From Isoetes taiwanensis (lineage: Eukaryota; Streptophyta; Lycopodiopsida; Isoetales; Isoetaceae): 64,000 nucleotides of DNA. The notes under the pieces are model-generated. The model did no database searches, was not told the origin of the DNA, and saw only the letters and a program-made list of their open reading frames with translations. Positions 35,199-45,542 of this stretch are shown piece by piece. Position numbers and translations under genes: made by a program. How positions within the stretch are numbered: the stretch's first letter is position 1; the number at the start of each line of letters is the position of its first letter. The stretch spans positions 713,407 to 777,406 of the forward strand of contig JAJEKV010000140.1 of assembly GCA_021234155.1 (NCBI GenBank). Reading direction: 5' to 3'.

Positions 35199-35537
35199 TT
35201 ATGCCAAGTGTCCGAAGTTATATTCGGGACCTACATATGGCATTAAAGGAACATCATTACCATCTTTGACTTTCACACTAGTCATAATATATAATCCCAG
35301 GCCAGCACCGGGGACCCGACTATTTTTAATCATGTACTGCCTACCCCAATATGTAAATTGCTCCCCATAAATAATTGGCTTGCCTCTAGGCCATGCATTG
35401 AATTTCTTACGATCTTTATCTGTAAAGGGCTGGACCAAATGGACTAGTGAAGGTGGAAGATTATTTTCTTCGACATGATCTAGTACATTCCAATTTTGAT
35501 GAACATTGTCATTCCCTCCAATCTTGGCAACGGCCAT
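35199..35537 (-). CDS. SET-domain-like N-terminal fragment
   Basis: A 112-codon frame on the 5' side of the tnp2 remains. Residues about 70-105 read NSRVPGAGLGLYIMTSVKVK followed by a Pro-rich PLMPYVGPEY. This matches the opening of SET methyltransferase domains (small residue-G-x-GLG, beta strand, then PY.G). The later NHS and ELxY motifs of a complete SET domain are absent, so it is truncated or continues in decayed sequence. It could be a captured chromatin gene or a CACTA accessory protein. The assignment rests on motif resemblance only. Confidence 0.45.
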   Translation of the reverse strand: MAVAKIGGNDNVHQNWNVLDHVEENNLPPSLVHLVQPFTDKDRKKFNAWPRGKPIIYGEQFTYWGRQYMIKNSRVPGAGLGLYIMTSVKVKDGNDVPLMPYVGPEYNFGHLA

Positions 35538-36714
35538 TGCATAATGGGATACTCTTTGAGGAAGTTGATGGCTTTCTTTTTGTAGGGTTTTCTATGAACG
35601 CATTCATAGTATCAACATCATCTACTTCCAATGACAACATAACCCCAAAATCTATATACTGCTTCGAGCTCACTTCATTCTCAATTTCTTCCTAACAAAA
35701 TACAAGCAAACTAAGTTAAGACATCGATTCAAGTACATGAGAGTAGTTGATTCGAGTTCATAAGATTCGTGTATTATACCTCGTTGGAATACCCCACATG
35801 TGTGCGTCAGAGCACCTTTGGATTTGTCGGGCATTCACCATATTTCTCAACATGGTCGAGGACAGTCTTTCTCATCCGTTTTATTTGTCCTTTGCACATC
35901 GAACAATTGCAATATAACCGCTCTGTCAAGTAGAACTGCAAAAAAAAAAAGTAACATCAAGATATAAAGTTAACTAATCATTCGAAACATGTTTATGGTA
36001 CATACATCGGCGGCATTCATTTCATGCACACCACCCCAGCCTCTAGGAAGACTAGGTCCACTGGGTCTAATTGGACTATTTGTGGCAATTGTTGGGGTAA
36101 CATTCTTGCGCAAGTCGCCATGTAACTTTCTCAAAGCTTTCTGTCTCACTTTACGTTCAAATTCCTTCTGACGTTCGTCCATGTTGTTTTTCTAGTAAAC
36201 AATAAAAATATTAATAAAAAACCATGTAATAATATAATACTTATAAATATCCATGTTTTTTTCATGATTTTATCAAATGTTTATTCTTAAGATTCAGATT
36301 CATACAACGTTTATGATATTTAGAAAGCATTTGATTGAAGGGTGCCTGAACCCGATACATCTAGTCCTCTCCATTTGAAATGGAGTCGACCAGTACCTTA
36401 TATTCACGCAACCTTTCAAATCTTTTGTAATCTATGAAGATTGAAACTTCTGTTCTGAGGTGCATAAACCCGATACATTTAGTCTTCTCCATTCGGGATG
36501 GAACCAGCCCGATTACCTTGATCATGCATCCCTCAAGTTTTAACATACTTTCAAGATTCAATCTTCTAATCTATTAGCATTTGGAGGTGTTTAACTCTAA
36601 CACAAAAGATTAAAGCAGAGATCTTACCTTATGAAGACCCACGGGCGCAAAAAAATCCGAAACAAACGAGTGAAAATAACAAGTAAATAACCCGAGCGGC
36701 CGGGTTCCCGCCAT

Positions 36715-36900
36715 ATTTGACGTCGTTTATCGACGTCTGTGTGACGTCGTTTAACGACGCCAAGCTGACGTCGTCCTGACACCTAGGCATGCCACATCAG
36801 CTTGCGCCGTCTGATGCCCCCTCATATGCCACGTCAGATGATCATAACGTCGTTTAACGACGTCAAATGATCATAACGTCGTTAAACGACCAACTGTGAT
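36715..36900. repeat. CACTA subterminal palindromic repeats, inner block
   Basis: Repeated near-palindromes GACGTCGTTTATCGACGTC, GACGTCGTTTAACGACGC, AACGTCGTTTAACGACGTC and AACGTCGTTAAACGACC. Each is self-complementary around TTTAA or TTAA. Confidence 0.8.
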
Positions 36901-37484
36901 TGTTTAACATAATGTAAAACAACATACAATACAAATAACACAAATAAATAAAAATACTTTGTTCCCATTCATAAAATAAGCTTATACAACGACAACACAA
37001 ATAGATAAAAAAACTTATTGTTTCCATTCATAAAAAAAAGCTTATACATTACTTATGTCCATCCTGAGGACGTGACAGTTTGATGCAACCATTTGCATCA
37101 TTATCTGCACCATTAATGTCGTTTTCTCTTTGTTTGGCTCGGTGAGCCATTCTACCAGTCGTTCCCCGCATGGAATGCCAGATGTTAGTGCAATCAGAAG
37201 CTCCTTTTCACTCATCTTTGCCACGATGGTGAAGGGAGGGTTTTCAGCGGGAGAAGCGGGGGTTGCTGGAGTTGTCTTCCCTTGGAGGAGGAGGATTACT
37301 GCTAGAAGGAACATATCGTCTGAAGGTGGTCTTCAACTGCTTAGGACCATTATAGCAAGATAGGGAAGAACACTCAAAAATAAGAATAACAAAGAGCCAT
37401 CGATGGATCCACTTATAACGTGGATGTAGGGTTAGGGTTAGGGTTTTTATTTGGCAAAAAAAAAAAAATTCCTTCCTCGCGGTC

Positions 37485-37900
37485 CGCGTCGTTTAACGGC
37501 GTTTAAGCCGACGATGTCTTGACACGCGCGCGGGCGCCTTGGCACCAGCACCATGCCACGCGGTAGGCGTGACACGTCGGCGTTGTTACTAACGTCGTTC
37601 AACGACGGCGGCGGGCGCTGCGTCTTGACACGCCTTGGCCGCCAGGCAACTGCCCATTTCCACGCTCTGTGAAACGTCGTTGAACGACGTTTAGCTGACG
37701 TGTTTGACACGCAGGCCTGCCAGCTTGGCAGCAGTACCCATGCCACGCAGGCAAATCCGACACGTCAGCCCTGATGACCGTCGTTGAACGACGTCGAAAC
37801 GACGTTGTCGTCGTTGAACGACGATGTCGTCGATCAACGACGACGATCCGACGTTCATCGACGACGCGACGTCGTTGGACGTCGACGATCCCTTGTAGTG
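37485..37900. repeat. CACTA right subterminal and terminal region
   Basis: Dense CGTCGTT(T/G)AACGACG palindromes alternate with TGACACG(C/T) blocks. After 37780 they become an almost continuous run of CGTCGT(T)GAACGACG-like units, ending TCCCTTGTAGTG. Next to it, at 37428-37445, is a short TAGGGTTAGGGTTAGGGTT stretch. Such subterminal repeats bind the element's regulatory protein in related systems. Confidence 0.85.
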
Positions 37901-38782
37901 CTAGCCCACTATGGGATCCCCAGTAGCCCCCACTCGGCAGGGATCCTCCCTCCATCTTGCCTCTAGCCCCGTTATGTAGTGCTTAGTCACATCATAGCTT
38001 CCATAGCCCGGTGGGTTCCTATGCACAGGCCGCAACTAATAGGAACTAAGGGATCTACACTAGGAGCATACTACACATGGCCCTAGGTCTCTACCCCCCT
38101 TCCCAGTACAAGAGGAGCAACATGATCAACCAACATCACATCATGATCACTATCATATGAACATCTTAACCTAATCATACACATCTAACTAACAGTTAGG
38201 GTTCCTTGATTAGGGTTCAAGATGTTCAACAAAGGTTCTAGGGTGGCTCTACTCTAGACACGAAGTACTAACCCATCTGGAGTGCTAACCTCCAGATGAA
38301 CTAACATGAACTCTACTCAACCTACCTCCTCCAGAAGCGCTTCCTCCCATCCCTGGCGTCTCCATGCTCCTTGACGTGGGTCGAAGGCTTGCTCCCTCAA
38401 CGATCATGCACACCTTCCAGGGGCTGCTGCTCCAGGCTAGGCTATGACGAACGGTGCTCGAAACGGGATTTCGGGCACGTAGATGAGAGTTCAGGTGCTA
38501 GGTCAGGGGAAAGGGTCTAGGGTTAGGGTTAGAGCCCATATAGGTGTGGGTCCACATGGGATGCCACGTGGCACCACTAGGACGAGGCCGTGTGGCAGTT
38601 GCCCAATAGGATAAGGCCATGTGGAAATGGGCCTTATCCTAAGGTTATCTAAGTTAAACAATTAACTTAGATGTGCACCCCTTGCCACTTTCTAAGGCAT
38701 ACAAGGCTACCTAGGTAGACTTGTATGGTGACAGGTCCAGGAATATACGTATTTATAGCGTATATTCCCCTGGAACGTCACA
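37901..38782 (-). repeat. 3' LTR of the chromovirus, truncated by CACTA insertion
   Basis: Corresponds to 48469-49358 of the intact LTR, ending GGAACGTCACA. Differences from the other LTR are a handful of substitutions and one 9-bp block (ACATCACAT-type) missing here. The remaining ~750 bp of this LTR should lie left of the CACTA element but were not found in the window. Confidence 0.92.
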
Positions 38783-38798
38783 TTCTTGCCCCCTTAGG
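38783..38798 (-). promoter_or_regulatory. Polypurine tract of the chromovirus
   Basis: On the minus strand AAGGGGGCAAGAA directly precedes the LTR start TGTGACG, the expected plus-strand primer. Confidence 0.75.
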
Positions 38799-38999
38799 AC
38801 AATGCTGTCCTCAGCATTACGCTAAGGTGTCGAGCCTACTCTATCCTGCAAAACAACACAAGAACATACACTTAATTTTAAACGATCAACTTCCTATTAA
38901 AGAGTTAAATGTCAAAATTTAGGCTATATTTGTACTTATACAAAATTATATAGCCTTAACATGGTTACTTCTTACAATAATTCAAAACATTATTATAAG

Positions 39000-39232
39000 A
39001 TAGATAGATAGATAGATAGTAGTTTTAACGCCACGCCACTAGGCAGCATCCAACTGGACATGTGACCACACACCACACTACATTGCTTGGTTGGGCCCTG
39101 CCCCCAACCACCTTACATTGTGTCTGTTGGGATTTGACCCCCAACAGTACCGAGTGCGATTCTGGGCGATCTCGAACTCGAGACCACATTGCTAAGGAAC
39201 TAGTGTATTACCACTAGACCAAATGCCCACAT
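39000..39232 (-). mobile_element. tRNA-derived SINE-like insertion
   Basis: The minus strand contains an A-box-like TGGTCTAGTGGTAA (39208-39221) followed by a B-box-like GGTCTCGAGTTCGAGATC (39168-39185), with tRNA-like spacing. A GATA/CTATC simple repeat at 39000-39020 lies on the 3' side and may be the tail. No clear target duplication was found. It sits between pol and the 3' LTR. Confidence 0.5.
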
Positions 39233-39423
39233 AATCTAAATTATGGTTCCCCCATCTTCTTGTAATGCGCCCCACCTCGATGTTCCTTCTCACTTGCCTG
39301 CACAAGGAGCACATTACGTTAGTTTAATTAACAAGTTTGTGGTTTTAGGGGACCACCCCCCTTACCAATACCTTGCACTCGATCATGGCCCTTTCGGATT
39401 TGAGCTTAAAGACCATTTAAGAT

Positions 39424-39760
39424 GATCCCATCATCGCCCATGATCAAGTGCTACCTTGTACTCGGTTACCCGGTGCCGAGTACCCCTAGTGCATCATGCC
39501 CCAAGGGTTTTAAGCTAGGGAACGTCTCACGATCCCATCATCGCGCATGATCACTTTGACCTTCACCATGACCCCCCCATGGCCAGGTGTGCGAACCCCG
39601 CATCGTGGCATAGGGAGCATCCGACCGATGTCCCATCATCGCGCACCATGCCTTTTCTCTCTCTCTCTCGCATGATCCTATTGGTCATGCGCACCTCTTG
39701 GTGCATGTTGGCCTAGAGAATGCCTTAAAGGCGTATCCCATCATCGCCCACACGTTCCAA
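39424..39760 (+). repeat. Four spaced copies of (A/G)TCCCATCATCGC(G/C)CA
   Basis: The motif recurs near 39424, 39531, 39630 and 39734, i.e. every 99-107 bp, with weakly similar DNA between. It lies in the untranslated stretch between the pol stop and the 3' LTR. Confidence 0.6.
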
Positions 39761-39875
39761 GATTCTGGCACATGTGCTCTACTAACTAGAAGACATGAGC
39801 CAGAACTTAAGGCTAACTAAGAAGCATACTAAGCTAACCTCCTGGCAAGTCGGGGTCGACCAAGTCGGAGACGAC

Positions 39876-42800
39876 TCACCCATCAAACTCCTTCATAAAT
39901 TCTGGGTATTGCTTCTCCAAATCCTGCTTCAATACCCAGGTTGCGTCTTCCACGGGCAAGTGCTTCCACTTGACCAAATACTGGAGGAACTGAGACCTCC
40001 TAGTCTTCTTGAATGACTTATCAAGAAGTAATTCAGGCACAATTTCAACTTGCTCTTCCGTCATTTCCAACAAAGTTGGAGTATCCAAGACCTCCTCAAG
40101 ATTAGGATTGTGCCTTTTCAATAAACTTACGTGGAAAACCTTGTGAACCTTGAGATGGGCCGGAAGATCTAACTTGTAGGCTTGGGAGCCCACTCTCTCC
40201 AAAATCTTGAACGGACCAGCCCACCTAGGGGCAAGCTTCTTGCAACTCCCAATCCGAAGCTTAGCTTGCTTAACCTTGATCTTCAACCACACGCTATCGC
40301 CTACCTTGAACTCCCTTACGGTCCTGTGCCTGTCGGCTACACTCTTCTGCCGACTTCTTGCTGCTAGGAGGTACCCCCTTACTTCTTCCACCAGCTGCTG
40401 CATATCTCCTAGCATCTGCTGGGATACTTCAACCTTTGACACAGGATTGTGCCAAGTGTCTGGGGTTAGGCACTGGTACCCGTAATTTACCATGAAAGGA
40501 GACATCTGAGATGACTCCTGCTTGGCACTATTGTAGGCGAATTCCACCAAGTGGATGTACTCATCCCACTTGGACTGCTTATTCCACACAAAGCTTCTAA
40601 GCATGTCTTCAATGATTCGATTCGTCCTCTCCGTTTGACCATCTGTTTGGGGATGATATGCCGTGCTCATGGAGAGCTTCGTCTGAATGGTGCTAAAGAG
40701 GTCCTGCCAAAAGGCACTCATAAATTTGGAATCCCTGTCTGAAATTATCTCCCGAGGCATGCCATGGAGCCTAAAAATCTCCTTTACAAATAGTTTGGCA
40801 GTATCTAATGCGGTGTCCGTAGTTTTGCAAGGCACAAAATGTGCCATCTTAGATAACTTGTCTACGACAACCATCAATGCATCCTTGCCTCGAAGAGTTC
40901 TAGGAAGTGATGTAATGAAATCCATGCTTATGACCTCCCACTTAGCATTTGGCACCCCCAATGGCTCTAAGGCACCCGGAATTCGAAGTTGCTCCGCTTT
41001 CGTCTGCTGACACAACTGGCATTCCCGAATATACCTGGCTATCTGCTTCTTCATTCCCGGCCAGAAGTAGCTACTCCGAATCTTGAAGTAGGTCTTCATG
41101 AACCCTGCATGCCCTGCTATTGGGCTGTTGTGTGTGTCATGAAGAATTAGCTTCCTTATACCTGACGATTCGGGCACACACAACTTATCCTTATGGTACA
41201 ACAAGTTGCCTTCCTTCTTATAATGCTTGAAGGCTTCTCGTTCCTTATCTGTTCTAGCCTCCCTGGAGAGACTTTCCCATACCTCCTTGAAATCTTCATC
41301 CGATGGCAGGGTCTCCTCAATCTTCTTACCAAACTCACTCGAAAGAGTGGAAATCGCATTACAATGCGTTCTTGTCTCAAATGGTCTCCTAGAGAGAGCA
41401 TCTGCCACAACATTAAGCTTGCCGGGCTTGTACACTATATCAAAATCATACTCCTCAAGGAATTCCATCCACCTCCTTTGCCTTAGGTTGAGGAGTGGCT
41501 GGGTGAAAAGATACTGAAGGCTCTGGTGATCAGTATCTAACTGAAACTTCCTTCCCAGCAAATAATGCCTCCATATCCTTAATGCCCTGACAATGGCTAG
41601 CAGCTCCTGATCATGCGTTGGGTAGCGTTGCTCTGCGTCGTTCATCTTCTTGGAGTCGTAGGCGACTACCCTTCCTTCTTGCATCAAGACTGCCCCTGTT
41701 GCTATCTTACTTGCATCTGTTGCTACCAGCTTATCTTTTCCCCGAACAAGCACTGGAGCTGTTGTTAAGGCCTCCTTGAGCTTCTTAAAGGAAGCTTGGA
41801 CTTTCTCTAACCAATGATTAGCCCAATCCTTAATCTTCTTGGCCTTAGTGAGGTCCGACAAAGGGGACGCCCACTTAGCAAAGTCTTTCACGAACTTTCT
41901 GTAATATCCCGCCAACCCGAGGAAGCTTCTTACTTCTGCCACATTCCTTGGAGCTGGCCAATCAACTATTGCCTCAATCTTAGATGGATCTGTAGAAATT
42001 ACCTCGGCTGTTACCACATGCCCCAAGTATTCCACTCGACCTGTTGCAAAGTGGCACTTTGAGAGCTTCCCATATAACCGATGACGTCTCAATTTCTCCA
42101 ACACTTTCCTCAAATGCTGACAATGATCTTCAAGGGACTTGCTGTAGACTAGAATGTCGTCGAAGAAAACAATGACAAACTCGTCCAAGAACTCTCTGAA
42201 GATGTCGTTCATGAGGCGCATAAAAGTTGCTGGAGCATTCGATAAACCAAAGGGCATTACTGTAAATTCAAAGTGACCATACCGCGTTCTAAAGGCAGTT
42301 TTATGGATATCCTCTTCTTTTATTTTTATCTGGTGGTACCCTGACCTTAAGTCGATCTTAGAGAATACCTTTGCTCCTTGGAGCTGGTCCATTAAATCAT
42401 CTGCCCTTGGCAAGGCATACTTATTCTTTATTGTCTGCTTGTTGAGGTGGCGATAGTCTATGCACATTCTTAGGCTGCCATCTTTCTTCTTCACGAAGAG
42501 TATAGGTGCTCCAAAAGGAGACACACTTGCTCTAATAAAACCAAGTTCAAGCAATTCCTGGAGCTGCTTCTTGAACTCAATCAACTCCGGGGTGCTCATT
42601 CTGTATGGTGCCTTGCTGGTAGGCTTAGCATCTGGAGCTAATGTGATCTCACATTCTACACCCCTATAAGGTGGTAGCTGCCGGATTTCATCCGGGAATA
42701 CATCCTTAAATTCTGAGATGAGCCTTGCTACTGGCTTTGGCAACTGATTCCCCTTTTGGTCACTTCCATCCTGCTTATTTGGCTCAATTGCCTCTAACCT

Positions 42801-43106
42801 CAAAATATAGTCCACCTTATTTCTTTCTATACTCTTCCTTAGCTGCTTCAACGAAATACACTGCATGGGAGAAGCTGCCTTCTTACCTTTCACTATGAAT
42901 TTGGTGCCGTCCGGTGCTGTCATGGAGATCTCATTACGGTCGCAGTCGATCATCGCTTTAGCCGGCTTTAGGAATTCCATTCCGACTATCAGGTCATACC
43001 TTCCAATTTCCATGACCTCTGCCCCCATCGGCCACTTACTTCCACTAAGGTCTATGTCGAATGTGATCCTCCTCCCCTTAGTGTGCCGAATGGCACCGTT
43101 TGCCAT
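39876..43106 (-). CDS. Chromovirus Pol: protease C-half, RT, RNase H, integrase, chromodomain
   Basis: A 1076-codon uninterrupted frame. Residues 1-75 are the second half of the retropepsin ([12 protein letters not shown]); the catalytic D-T/S-G is missing. Reverse transcriptase spans about 165-345, with MCIDYRHLN and the catalytic FFDD at 314-317. RNase H is about 455-565 (D464, E501, and D in LDTDHQS). Integrase follows, with an H/H/C/C zinc motif at about 656-699 and catalytic D729, D790 and E826 (D-x35-E). A C-terminal chromodomain at about 1020-1073 ([14 protein letters not shown]) in this family directs insertion to chromatin bearing methylated H3. Everything downstream of the protease looks functional. 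The frame starts at an ATG only because an upstream deletion removed its normal fusion to gag; in-frame sequence upstream reads on to a TAG about 19 codons earlier. Confidence 0.95.
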   Translation of the reverse strand: MANGAIRHTKGRRITFDIDLSGSKWPMGAEVMEIGRYDLIVGMEFLKPAKAMIDCDRNEISMTAPDGTKFIVKGKKAASPMQCISLKQLRKSIERNKVDYILRLEAIEPNKQDGSDQKGNQLPKPVARLISEFKDVFPDEIRQLPPYRGVECEITLAPDAKPTSKAPYRMSTPELIEFKKQLQELLELGFIRASVSPFGAPILFVKKKDGSLRMCIDYRHLNKQTIKNKYALPRADDLMDQLQGAKVFSKIDLRSGYHQIKIKEEDIHKTAFRTRYGHFEFTVMPFGLSNAPATFMRLMNDIFREFLDEFVIVFFDDILVYSKSLEDHCQHLRKVLEKLRRHRLYGKLSKCHFATGRVEYLGHVVTAEVISTDPSKIEAIVDWPAPRNVAEVRSFLGLAGYYRKFVKDFAKWASPLSDLTKAKKIKDWANHWLEKVQASFKKLKEALTTAPVLVRGKDKLVATDASKIATGAVLMQEGRVVAYDSKKMNDAEQRYPTHDQELLAIVRALRIWRHYLLGRKFQLDTDHQSLQYLFTQPLLNLRQRRWMEFLEEYDFDIVYKPGKLNVVADALSRRPFETRTHCNAISTLSSEFGKKIEETLPSDEDFKEVWESLSREARTDKEREAFKHYKKEGNLLYHKDKLCVPESSGIRKLILHDTHNSPIAGHAGFMKTYFKIRSSYFWPGMKKQIARYIRECQLCQQTKAEQLRIPGALEPLGVPNAKWEVISMDFITSLPRTLRGKDALMVVVDKLSKMAHFVPCKTTDTALDTAKLFVKEIFRLHGMPREIISDRDSKFMSAFWQDLFSTIQTKLSMSTAYHPQTDGQTERTNRIIEDMLRSFVWNKQSKWDEYIHLVEFAYNSAKQESSQMSPFMVNYGYQCLTPDTWHNPVSKVEVSQQMLGDMQQLVEEVRGYLLAARSRQKSVADRHRTVREFKVGDSVWLKIKVKQAKLRIGSCKKLAPRWAGPFKILERVGSQAYKLDLPAHLKVHKVFHVSLLKRHNPNLEEVLDTPTLLEMTEEQVEIVPELLLDKSFKKTRRSQFLQYLVKWKHLPVEDATWVLKQDLEKQYPEFMKEFDG

Positions 43107-43490
43107 GCTAACTGGCCTTGGTTGTCCGAAGTGTCTGATGAACTGGAGCTAGGTGGTGTTGGTGTCCTTCTGTTTCTCCTTTTCCTCTTTCTGTCTCTGA
43201 CATTTCCCTGATTGTCCTGCCCCTCCGGCTGTGGACCTTCCTCGATGCCTTGCTGAGGTAGTGGTGGAGGAGGTGGTGGTGCAGGTGCATATTCTTGGGC
43301 ATTCATCAATGGGGTGGCCCAGTGGATCAGCTGATGCATCTGATTCCTCATCTGGACAAGCCTTGCGTTGATTGATTCCACCGTCATTTCCTCGTTGTTG
43401 TCATCTTGATCACGTCCAAATAGGTTTCTGGGTACCCACTGGTGATGTCGGCCCTGGCCTTGAGAACCTGAGCCGGTGTTCCTTGCTGCA
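43052..43490 (-). pseudogene. gag N-terminus joined to mid-protease by internal deletion
   Basis: A minus-strand frame (ARNTGSGS..., then MTVESINARLVQMRNQMHQL) with a Pro-rich linker, a basic RKRKRRNRR patch and a Ser-rich stretch. It looks like the N-terminal part of a plant gag. It then runs in the wrong frame into the middle of protease near 43146. Capsid, zinc knuckle and the catalytic half of protease are absent. A TTGCAG acceptor-like sequence at about 43492 precedes the first readable residues, so gag may begin after an intron. Confidence 0.65.
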
Positions 43491-43717
43491 AGGATTAATC
43501 ATCAATACTTGTTATTTAGGTTACACATTAATCATGCTTATTTATATTTGAATTATTGTTAGATACAAAAGGAATCATATGAAAATTCCACTTACAAGTT
43601 AAGATCATGGTAAGACATTAATTAATATATATAGAAATACATTTCATGAATTACATGATAACAACTGAAGAGAGGATTTTCAATACAATTTAATCAATCT
43701 AGAAAGCAAGTTTTCCA

Positions 43718-45274
43718 TCATCGATGCCCCCTCATAGACTTGAAGAAGTTCTTGACATTCTTCAATCGTAGCCCCTTGCCGACGTTCTGCAGGATTCTTG
43801 CTGCCGATCCTCCTTCTAATGCTCTTGCCATCTGTGGTGCCGAAAAATCTGGTGCAGTCGCCGCCACTGCTGACAAGTGTGCGTCCCTGAGATGGACCCT
43901 GGCGAAGTCGAGGGCATGGAGAACTACGGATCGCTTGAAGAGGATAACATGATCTACAACATAATCTATCTTGGCATGATGTCCGAAGCCTGAGAGGGCT
44001 ATGAGTAGCGCCACCGACTCTTCTCCTCTTGGGCTGAACTCCTTATGGAAAACTATCATCTGCCCTTGACTAAGGGCCGGAAGATAGTATCTGAGTGCCT
44101 TGCCCTTCACTGCGCCCCCGGTTCCCGTACCTTTCCTCTGAGCTGCTTCGTCGAAGACGTCTAATGCGATGAGATCTTCGCGATCCCTCCACATTGTTGT
44201 TGCGTTCTCCAAGTTGATGCTGCTAGATGCTTCACGCATGCTCCTGGAGCGCACTGGTCGGCTGGAGCTTGGGCCTCTTCCCGGCTTGTACAACCTGCTT
44301 TGAATCTGCTGGAATTCTTCTTCTGGAATGATGGGTTCCTGATGCTGATACATCTGCCTTATCTGCTGATAAGCTTGAAAATCTGACATTGTTTCCCCGG
44401 CGTAGGAGTGTCGCTTGGCTACTTCCCTTGGGATTTCTTGGTAGGAGTAGTCGATGAAGTCACTGCCCTGTTCTTGTGCAATTAGGCCTAAGAGCTCGGC
44501 GATCCTGAGACCTTCTTCTTGGCAATAAGGAAGGTTGAGGATGTCGTTGGCCAGTATGTACTCCTCGCCGTCGATGATGACTGGGGTCAGGGCCGTGATG
44601 CCAACTGGCGGTTCGAAATCTCGCCTTAATACTTCCTGTTGCCGGGCTATACGCCTCTCCATCCTTCTTGCCTCCCTGATTTCCCAACTTGGGTTCTCCT
44701 CCCCTTGCTCTTCATAATCCTGCTCAATCTGCAACATAGGTGTTCCCGATGTGGAGCCGTAGTATTCGTACTCCGCAGTCTCGATCTCGTGGATATCTAT
44801 CTGCTGCCTCCAAGTGTCGAGAGGTGCCAAATCCAAAGGTTGAATTGACGGCTCCCCTGGTTGGTTGACTGCGTTGTACTGCATGAACAAAGCTAGGGCT
44901 GCTTGGGCTGAGAGGTATCTATGCCTATGGTGCTTGCAAGTCATGTAGTCTGGCATGTTTCTGGTCCTATCCCACAGCCTACTCTTACCCCTGGCTCCTC
45001 CCCCTACAGCTTGGGTAAGCGAATCTAGGGATACCCATTTCCCTCCCCTAGGTGGCAAGCTAACTTCCCAGGGTAGGATCTGCTGGTCATACTGGCAAAT
45101 GATATCAGTGTAATAGGGGGTTCTAGTTAATGTTGCATGAAGATCAAAGAGATGGTCAAAGACATGGAAGGCTTGCTCGGCAGGAAAATCACGGATGTGA
45201 TTGGCAGCATCATACCATCTGACAAAGTTTGAGGGCGCCATTGAGCAGAGATGGTTATGAAAAATGGCTTGCAA
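43718..45274 (-). CDS. 518-aa ORF of unknown function inside the chromovirus
   Basis: An uninterrupted frame between the H3-like gene and gag, in the same direction. A second possible start (MAPSNFVRW) lies 11 codons in. Visible features: an aromatic N-terminal third (NFVRWYDAANHI, TPYYTDIICQYDQQILPWEV), a short His/Cys stretch (MTCKHHRHRYL, about 112-122), an acidic middle (about 165-205), a Ser/Arg patch (SSSRPVRSRSMREASSS, about 335-355) and a C-terminal domain (about 370-518) ending in a basic KGLRLKNVKNFFKSMRGHR tail. I recognise no family: no zinc knuckle, protease or capsid motif. A TATA box 80 bp upstream argues that it is expressed as its own gene. Candidate roles are a replacement Gag or an accessory or captured host gene; none can be shown from sequence. 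Confidence 0.7.
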   Translation of the reverse strand: MQAIFHNHLCSMAPSNFVRWYDAANHIRDFPAEQAFHVFDHLFDLHATLTRTPYYTDIICQYDQQILPWEVSLPPRGGKWVSLDSLTQAVGGGARGKSRLWDRTRNMPDYMTCKHHRHRYLSAQAALALFMQYNAVNQPGEPSIQPLDLAPLDTWRQQIDIHEIETAEYEYYGSTSGTPMLQIEQDYEEQGEENPSWEIREARRMERRIARQQEVLRRDFEPPVGITALTPVIIDGEEYILANDILNLPYCQEEGLRIAELLGLIAQEQGSDFIDYSYQEIPREVAKRHSYAGETMSDFQAYQQIRQMYQHQEPIIPEEEFQQIQSRLYKPGRGPSSSRPVRSRSMREASSSINLENATTMWRDREDLIALDVFDEAAQRKGTGTGGAVKGKALRYYLPALSQGQMIVFHKEFSPRGEESVALLIALSGFGHHAKIDYVVDHVILFKRSVVLHALDFARVHLRDAHLSAVAATAPDFSAPQMARALEGGSAARILQNVGKGLRLKNVKNFFKSMRGHR

Positions 45275-45351
45275 AGACCAATAGGGAACTGGAAAATCGC
45301 CTAAAGTGCTGAAAGCAGTTTTGATGGGGAGAAAATGACAAATGGAGCCCC

Positions 45352-45360
45352 CTTTTATAG
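45352..45360 (-). promoter_or_regulatory. TATA box for the 518-aa ORF
   Basis: On the minus strand CTATAAAAGGGGGC stands 80 bp upstream of the ATG, a canonical plant TATA box at a normal distance (about 30 bp to initiation plus a short leader). Confidence 0.65.
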
Positions 45361-45542
45361 ACTAGGGTTGCCTCGGGTTCCGTGCACAAGGGTTCTTGAT
45401 GGGAAAGAACTTTTGTTCAAAGGCTATGGGTGTCCAAATGAGCTACCATGAAGTGCAATTCTAAGCAAAACAAAGCAAGAAACACTACATGGCAGTTTGT
45501 TGGATCAAATTTGGTCAAAATTGGTGAAAATGGGCGAAACTG

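Larger units (their letters stand above)
28976..37900 (-). mobile_element. CACTA (En/Spm-type) DNA transposon, right part with true right end
   Basis: The right terminus reads TTGTAGTG at 37893-37900, the inverse of the CACTACAA that defines the family. Inside are CGTCGTTNAACGACG subterminal repeats and minus-strand tnp2-type transposase remains. It inserted into the 3' LTR of the chromovirus, whose sequence resumes at CTAGCCCACTATGGG. No left CACTACAA end and no left half of the broken LTR were seen in the window, so the real left border is unknown. It may lie beyond position 1, in which case the satellite array would be inside the element. Many stops and frameshifts make it non-autonomous now. 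Confidence 0.8.

Noticed and set aside
37428-37445. Telomere-like TAGGGTTAGGGTTAGGGTT
   Set aside because: Only about three units, and similar short runs occur in both LTR copies (38515, 49094). Interstitial chance or element sequence, not a chromosome end.
39168-39221. A tRNA gene
   Set aside because: A- and B-box-like motifs are present, but no cloverleaf with a proper acceptor stem could be paired. Read as a SINE.
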